A DNA stretch of 16,037 bases from Streptosporangiaceae bacterium (GTDB lineage Bacteria > Actinomycetota > Actinomycetes > Streptosporangiales > Streptosporangiaceae), in assembly GCA_030039095.1 (NCBI GenBank), contig JASHQP010000202.1, positions 1 through 16,037 of the forward strand. The letters are read 5' to 3'. The notes under the pieces were generated by a model that ran no database searches, was not told where the DNA came from, and was given only the letters and a program-made list of their open reading frames with translations. Position numbers and translations under genes: made by a program. How positions within the stretch are numbered: the stretch's first letter is position 1; the number at the start of each line of letters is the position of its first letter. Of this stretch, positions 12,172 through 16,037 are shown in pieces.

Positions 12172-13227
12172 ATGCTCGACGCGGACCTCCGGCTGCGCCT
12201 TGACCGGCTGAACCTCGACGCGGTGGTGTCCGCCCGGGCGGGTGAGGTGGTGGCGCTGCTCGGCCCGAACGGCGCCGGGAAGTCGACGATCCTGCGCGCG
12301 CTCGCCGGGCTGCTGCGGCTCGACGGCGGGAAGGTGGAACTCGACGGGACCGTGCTCGAGGAGCCCGCCCGGCACACCAGGGTCGCTCCGGAAAAGCGGC
12401 CGGTCGGCCTGATGTTTCAGGACTACCTGCTGTTCCCGCACCTGTCGGCGGTGGAGAACGTCGCGTTCGGGCTGCGTGCCCGCGGCGTCGACAAGCGCGC
12501 GGCCAGGGAGCGGGCCGCTGCAGCTCTGGAGCGCCTGGGCGTGGCCAAGGTCGCCGAGGCGCGCCCCGGCAGCATGTCCGGCGGCCAGCAGCAGCGGGTG
12601 GCGATGGCCAGGGCGATGGTCACCGAGCCCAAGCTGCTGCTGCTCGACGAACCGCTGGCCGCGCTCGACGTGTCCACAAAGACCGACGTCCGGCGCCAGC
12701 TGCGCGCCGCGCTGCGCGAGTCGCGGGCGGCGAACGTGATGGTCACGCACGACCTGCTGGACGCGGTCGCGCTGGCCGACCGGATGTTCGTGATCGAGGA
12801 CGGCGGGATCGCGCAGAGCGGCACGCCCGCGGAGGTGACCGCGCGGCCGAAGTCCCGGTACGTTGCCGACCTGGTGGGCGTGAACCTGCTGCGCGGGACC
12901 GCCCGCGGCACGGTCCTGGAACTGGACGGCGGCGGCCGCCTCGAGACCGCCGAGGAGATGTCCGGCGCGGTCCTCGCGGTCCTCGCCCCGCACGACGTCT
13001 CGGTAAGCCGCGACCGCCCCGGACAGGACTCCTCCGCGGCCAACGTCTGGCCCGGCCAGGTCAGCGCCGTGGACCTCATGGGCGACCGCGTCCGGGTCCG
13101 TGTCGACGGCGCTCCCGCCGTCACCGCCGAGGTGACCCCTGCCGCCGTGGACGCCCTCAACCTGGACGCGGGCGGCCAGCTCTGGGCCTCGGTCGAGCCC
13201 TCCGCCATCCACCCCTACGCCCCGTGA
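12172..13227 (+). CDS. modC: Molybdate ABC transporter ATP-binding protein
   Basis: A 351-aa ATPase that powers molybdate import. Walker A is GPNGAGKST (31-39), the Q-loop MFQDYLLFPHLS (81-92), the signature MSGGQQQR (135-142), Walker B LLLLDEP (155-161), the D-loop AALD and the H-loop VTHD (191-194). Residues after about 230 form a C-terminal regulatory region with a TOBE-like segment (NVWPGQVSAVDLMGDRVRVRVDG), as in ModC proteins that bind molybdate and feed back on transport. The gene follows modB by 6 nt, so one transcript is likely. The separate molbindin downstream reinforces the molybdate assignment. Confidence 0.94.
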   Translation: MLDADLRLRLDRLNLDAVVSARAGEVVALLGPNGAGKSTILRALAGLLRLDGGKVELDGTVLEEPARHTRVAPEKRPVGLMFQDYLLFPHLSAVENVAFGLRARGVDKRAARERAAAALERLGVAKVAEARPGSMSGGQQQRVAMARAMVTEPKLLLLDEPLAALDVSTKTDVRRQLRAALRESRAANVMVTHDLLDAVALADRMFVIEDGGIAQSGTPAEVTARPKSRYVADLVGVNLLRGTARGTVLELDGGGRLETAEEMSGAVLAVLAPHDVSVSRDRPGQDSSAANVWPGQVSAVDLMGDRVRVRVDGAPAVTAEVTPAAVDALNLDAGGQLWASVEPSAIHPYAP

Positions 13228-13266
13228 CCGTCATCCCCGTCCCCCGACGCCCCGCCATAAGCCGCC

Positions 13267-13290
13267 GTGATCGTTTCGACTGGCGATCAC
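13267..13290. terminator. Inverted repeat downstream of modC
   Basis: GTGATCG (13267-13273) and CGATCAC (13284-13290) are perfect complements separated by 10 nt, beginning 40 bp after the modC stop. They may form a terminator stem or a protein-binding site. There is no T-tract. Confidence 0.4.
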
Positions 13291-13293
13291 AAT

Positions 13294-13310
13294 TCGGGCA
13301 TACCGCCCGA
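13294..13310. terminator. Short stem-loop between modC and mop
   Basis: TCGGGC-ATACC-GCCCGA is a 6-bp stem with a 5-nt loop, directly after the larger inverted repeat at 13267-13290. Together they probably separate the modABC transcript from the molbindin gene. An AT-rich patch, GAAATAAAAG, follows about 15 nt later and could include a promoter. Confidence 0.4.
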
Positions 13311-13428
13311 GAGCCCGACTCAGCCGAAATAAAAGTGGCGGCGATCCAGCGGATGCCCGCGGGCCGGCGGGGGAAGGCAAGGGCTCGGGGGACACCAGAG
13401 AGAGATCGACACGAGGGAGTTGGCATTT

Positions 13429-13635
13429 ATGGAACTGAGCGCTCGTAATCAGCTGACGGGGACGGTCAGGAACGTGAAGTCCGGGGCGGTTATGGCGGAG
13501 ATCTCGGTGAACATCGACGCGGGGCAGATCACCGCGGCGATCACCGACTCCTCGCGCGAGCGGCTGGGGCTGAAGGACGGCGATCAGGTGTCCGTGATCA
13601 TCAAGGCCACCGAGGTGATGATCGCCACGCCGTAG
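13429..13635 (+). CDS. mop: Molbindin (single Mop/TOBE-domain protein)
   Basis: A 68-aa protein consisting of one complete Mop domain: MELSARNQLTGTVRNVKSGA, then VMAEISVNID, ITAAITDSS, LGLKDGDQVS and VIIKATEVMIA. These are hallmark molbindin blocks (SARNQL, K-x-GAV, IKATEVM). Molbindins assemble into hexamers that bind molybdate or tungstate in the cytoplasm, acting as a store or buffer. The ATG at 13429 is preceded by GGGAG with a 9-nt spacer; the TTG at 13420 lies at the end of that ribosome binding site and is rejected. It sits 201 bp after modC on the same strand, behind two stem-loops, so it may have its own promoter. Confidence 0.93.
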   Translation: MELSARNQLTGTVRNVKSGAVMAEISVNIDAGQITAAITDSSRERLGLKDGDQVSVIIKATEVMIATP

Positions 13636-13704
13636 CCGGCGCGGCAGGCCGTGGCAGGGCGCCGGCCGTAGGGGTGCCCTCGCCACGCCGCGCCGGCCGC
13701 GCCC

Positions 13705-13721
13705 GCCACGCCTGGCGTGGC
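13705..13721. promoter_or_regulatory. Perfect 17-nt GC palindrome between mop and the TrmO-like gene
   Basis: GCCACGCC-T-GGCGTGGC is a perfect palindrome with a single central base. It lies 69 bp after the mop stop and 11 bp before the next start codon. With a loop this small a stem would be strained, so a dimeric protein-binding site is at least as likely as a terminator. Confidence 0.4.
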
Positions 13722-13732
13722 AGCATGGCGGC

Positions 13733-14251
13733 ATGGAGGATGTCCCGCTGACGGTGATCGGCGTGGTCCGCACCGATTACGCCGAGCGCGAGGCCACACC
13801 GATCCAGGCGGCGCTCAACCGGTCCGGGCACGGCACCGTCGAGATCACCGACGCCTACGCCGAGGGGCTCGACGGCCTCGGTGGCTTCGACTACGCCTGG
13901 CTGCTCACGTGGCTGCACCGGCCGGACCGCTCCGGCGAGAAGGCGCCACTGCGGCAGGTTCCGTTCCTGCTGCGCAGCCAGCAGCGCCGGATCGGCATCT
14001 TCGCAACCCGCGGGCCGCGGCGGGTCAACTCGATCGGGCTCAGCCTCATCCAGATCCTCGAGGTCGCCGGCGCGGTCGTCCGGTTCGCCGGGGTCGACCT
14101 GCTCGACGGGACGCCAGTGCTCGACATCAAGCCGTATGTGAGCCGCTTCGACCGGCCGGACGGTGAGCCGCGTTGCGGCTGGCTCGACGAGATCAGCATC
14201 GCCGACGGAGCGACGCCCGGGCGGCTGGGCCGTCGGCCGGAGCCGTCCTGA
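13733..14251 (+). CDS. TrmO/TsaA-like protein (UPF0066 family, SAM-dependent)
   Basis: A 172-aa protein of the TrmO (YaeB/TsaA) family. E. coli TrmO uses SAM to N6-methylate threonylcarbamoyladenosine 37 in tRNA. Family blocks visible are IGVVRTDYAE (9-18), LGGFDYAWLLTWLH (49-62), GIFATRGPRRVNSIGLSL (88-105) and DLLDGTPVLDIKPYVSRFD (122-140). The usual RSPxRPNPIGLS motif is altered: prolines are replaced by V98 and S100. SAM binding or substrate may therefore differ from E. coli TrmO, and I leave the symbol blank. The ATG at 13733 has no clear Shine-Dalgarno sequence. It lies 97 bp behind mop on the same strand, and a link to molybdenum biology is only positional. Confidence 0.82.
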   Translation: MEDVPLTVIGVVRTDYAEREATPIQAALNRSGHGTVEITDAYAEGLDGLGGFDYAWLLTWLHRPDRSGEKAPLRQVPFLLRSQQRRIGIFATRGPRRVNSIGLSLIQILEVAGAVVRFAGVDLLDGTPVLDIKPYVSRFDRPDGEPRCGWLDEISIADGATPGRLGRRPEPS

Positions 14252-14298
14252 CCGGGGGCTGGGCCGCCCTGCGCAGCGAATGCGACCGGAGCTGGAGG

Positions 14299-14312
14299 GG
14301 GGGAAATCCCCC
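14299..14312. promoter_or_regulatory. G5-AAAT-C5 inverted repeat upstream of the ABC exporter
   Basis: GGGGG-AAAT-CCCCC lies about 100 bp before the exporter start codon, embedded in a run of seven Gs (14297-14303). TAGCGT at 14360-14365 could be the -10. Similar G/C palindromes precede exporter operons controlled by NarL-type response regulators in actinomycetes, but that comparison is from memory. Confidence 0.35.
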
Positions 14313-14412
14313 AGGTGAAGACGGGCAGTAGCCGCGTTACGCCCGGCTCGCGCCGTTCCTAGCGTGATCTCCAGACGGCACGCCCCACCGTGCCAGCCGT
14401 GAAGGAGGTCAC

Positions 14413-15198
14413 ATGATCGAGGTTCGGGAGCTGACCAAGCGGTACGGCTCCACCCTCGCGGTCGACGCGCTCAGCTTCGATCTCAGGCCCGGCACGGTGA
14501 CCGGGTTCCTCGGCGCCAACGGGTCGGGTAAGTCCACGACGATGCGGATGATCCTCGGCCTGGACAAGCCGGACGCGGGGCGGGTCCGCATCGACGGACA
14601 GCCCTACCGCGCCCTGCGCTGGCCGCTGCGGGAGGTCGGCGCGCTGCTGGAGGCCAGGGCGTTCCACCCCGGCCGCACCGCCCGCAGTCACCTGGCCGCG
14701 CTCGCGGCCAGCAACGCCATTCCGCGCAGCCGCGTCGACGAGGTTCTCGAACTCGTCGGCCTGACCACCGCGGCGGGCAAGCGGGCCGGGAAGTTCTCGC
14801 TGGGCATGGCGCAGCGGCTGGGCATCGCCGCGGCGCTGCTGGGCGACCCGCCGGTGCTGCTGCTCGATGAGCCGGTCAACGGCCTCGACCCGGCCGGCAT
14901 CCACTGGATCCGCGACCTGCTGACGTCGCTCGCGGCCCAGGGCCGGGTGGTGTTCGTCTCCAGCCACCTGATCAGCGAGATGGCGCTGATGGCCGACCGG
15001 CTCATCGTCATCGGCCAGGGGCGCCTGCTCGCGGACACCTCGGTCGCCGAGATGTCGGCCGGTGCGCCGTCGCTGGAAGCCGCGTTCCTGGCGATGACGG
15101 ACGCCAGCGCCGAATACCGGGCGGCGGGGACCGCGCCCGGCAGCCGGGAGATGGCGGCATGGCCGCCCGCGACAGCACGAGAGGACGGCTCACGATGA
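14413..15198 (+). CDS. ABC transporter ATP-binding protein (BcrA/drug-exporter type)
   Basis: A 261-aa ATPase subunit of an ABC-2-type exporter. Walker A is GANGSGKST (34-42), the signature region FSLGMAQRL (128-136), Walker B VLLLDEPVNGLDPAG (148-162) and the switch FVSSHLISEM (181-190). The segment ALLEARAFHPGRTARSHL (77-94) is typical of actinobacterial BcrA-like ATPases that power antibiotic, lantibiotic or unknown export. AAGGAGGT sits a few bases before the ATG, an ideal ribosome binding site. The stop codon overlaps the permease start (ATGA). The first-gene position and the promoter-like region before it suggest an operon start. Confidence 0.93.
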   Translation: MIEVRELTKRYGSTLAVDALSFDLRPGTVTGFLGANGSGKSTTMRMILGLDKPDAGRVRIDGQPYRALRWPLREVGALLEARAFHPGRTARSHLAALAASNAIPRSRVDEVLELVGLTTAAGKRAGKFSLGMAQRLGIAAALLGDPPVLLLDEPVNGLDPAGIHWIRDLLTSLAAQGRVVFVSSHLISEMALMADRLIVIGQGRLLADTSVAEMSAGAPSLEAAFLAMTDASAEYRAAGTAPGSREMAAWPPATAREDGSR

Positions 15199-15992
15199 AC
15201 ACGCTCGCCGTACGCACAACCGCCGGGCGCTACGGGTTCCGGCACGTGGCCCGGATGGAATGGATCAAGCTGCGCAGCCTGCGGTCCACCTGGTGGACGC
15301 TGGCGATCAGCGCCGCTGGCGCGGTGGCCATCGGCGTCGCCGTGGGCCTGAACACGACCAACGGCACCGAGGACCTCACCAACAACGCGCTGGCCGGGCT
15401 CGTCCCCGCCCTGCTGCTCAGCGGTGTGCTGGGAGCGCTGCTGGTCACCAGCGAGTACTCGTCCGGCATGATCGGGTCCACGCTGGCGGCCGCTCCACGG
15501 CGGCCGCTGCTGCTGGCCGGCAAGGCAGCGGTGTTCGGCGCCATCGCGCTGGCGTTCGGGGAAGCGGCGTCGTTCATCGCCTTCTTCGTCGGCGGCGCGG
15601 CGCTGCGGCACGGCATTGCGGCACCCGCGCTGAGCCAGCCGGGGGTGCTGCGCGCGGTGGTGCTGGGCGGCGCGGCGTTCTGCCTGCTCGGCCTCATCGG
15701 GCTCGGGCTGGGCGCCATCATTCGGCACTCCGCCGCCGCCATCGCCGTGTACGTCGGCTGCCTGTTCGTCCTCCCGACGTTCATCGGCAACCTGGTCCAC
15801 CAGGTGGGCGTGTATCTCCCGATCATCATCGTCGGGAACTCGCTGACGACCGCGCAGCCGACGGCCTGCCGTCCCGGCGCCGCGGACTGCACACCCTTCC
15901 TCTCGGCGTGGGCGGGCCTCGGCGTGCTCGCCCTGTACGCGGCCGTGGCCCTGGCGGTCGGTGGCTGGCTGTTCGCCCGCCGTGACGCCTGA
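15195..15992 (+). CDS. ABC-2-type permease subunit of the exporter
   Basis: A 265-aa membrane protein with six predicted helices at about 33-51, 66-86, 108-133, 152-175, 180-201 and 238-260. The cytoplasmic N-terminus MEWIKLRSLRSTWWTL is characteristic of BcrB-like permeases paired with BcrA-type ATPases. The loop before the last helix contains C225 and C232 and may be disulfide-bonded outside the cell. The start at ATG 15195 overlaps the ATPase stop in ATGA, indicating translational coupling, with GAGAGGAC upstream; an in-frame start at 15159 would overlap the ATPase by 40 bp. The substrate cannot be told from the sequence. Confidence 0.9.
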   Translation: MNTLAVRTTAGRYGFRHVARMEWIKLRSLRSTWWTLAISAAGAVAIGVAVGLNTTNGTEDLTNNALAGLVPALLLSGVLGALLVTSEYSSGMIGSTLAAAPRRPLLLAGKAAVFGAIALAFGEAASFIAFFVGGAALRHGIAAPALSQPGVLRAVVLGGAAFCLLGLIGLGLGAIIRHSAAAIAVYVGCLFVLPTFIGNLVHQVGVYLPIIIVGNSLTTAQPTACRPGAADCTPFLSAWAGLGVLALYAAVALAVGGWLFARRDA

Positions 15993-16008
15993 ACGGCACA
16001 ATGAGCAC

Positions 16009-16037
16009 ATGGGCGCCATCGGCCCGGTGAACCCGAA
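16009..16037 (+). CDS. Possible start of a following gene, cut by the window edge
   Basis: An ATG at 16009 opens MGAIGPVNP and remains open to the last base. Too little is present to identify it. CACAAT (15997-16002) just upstream could be a -10 for a leaderless message, and the GC pattern is compatible with coding. The nearby ATG at 16001 is closed by TGA after nine codons. Confidence 0.25.

Noticed and set aside
11305..13212. A 635-codon open frame on the minus strand across modA-modB-modC
   Set aside because: It is antisense to three well-recognised genes, and its translation is a low-complexity Arg/Gly/His/Asp-rich string with no motifs. It reflects high GC content at third positions.
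14688..16019. A 443-codon minus-strand open frame opposite the ABC exporter
   Set aside because: Antisense to an ATPase with all its motifs and a six-helix permease; the translation is a biased string.

Overview
The window is GC-rich DNA with strong third-position G/C bias and frequent GTG starts. An apparent F420-type LLM oxidoreductase, a SnoaL-fused ECF sigma factor, a MocR regulator and a Gly/Ser/Asp-rich type I signal peptidase all point to a soil actinomycete, possibly Streptosporangiales-like. The genus is not resolvable by eye. No rRNA, tRNA or CRISPR array was seen.

Layout. (1) 1-2152: a complete insertion sequence of apparent IS1634 type, bounded by 27-bp perfect terminal inverted repeats. 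It carries a DDE transposase (minus) and a divergent small Cys-motif protein (plus), with a perfect 17-nt palindrome between them. (2) 2378-4599, minus: a signal peptidase I paralogue with a 12-bp minisatellite in its N-terminal tail, preceded by an ECF sigma factor whose upstream region holds a good match to the remembered ECF41-type promoter. A 67-aa exported peptide gene diverges from it (4725-4928). (3) 5034-5993: a membrane-anchored endonuclease/exonuclease/phosphatase protein, probably leaderless. (4) 6013-8845: an AhpD-like carboxymuconolactone decarboxylase gene followed by a PEP-mutase/isocitrate-lyase-family gene (minus operon), divergent from a MocR regulator with operator-like half-sites at its start. 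(5) 8815-10056, minus: a 74-aa small protein and an LLM oxidoreductase with a short AT-rich island. (6) 10057-10564: a gene-free stretch holding a decayed protein fragment, a long hairpin and a 17-bp direct repeat. (7) 10565-14251: molybdate uptake genes modA-modB-modC, a 68-aa molbindin (Mop), and a TrmO/TsaA-like protein. (8) 14413-15992: a two-gene ABC exporter (ATPase plus ABC-2 permease) with ATGA coupling, then the possible start of another gene at the window edge.

How it works together. ModA, ModB and ModC form a molybdate importer and Mop a probable intracellular oxyanion buffer. The MocR/decarboxylase/PEP-mutase group looks like a small regulated metabolic or redox unit. The sigma factor and the divergent peptide share one short promoter region that may carry mirrored ECF promoters. 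No clear undescribed multi-gene system is visible. The best leads are the ECF/peptide region, the divergent control region of the insertion sequence, and the debris between 10112 and 10483.
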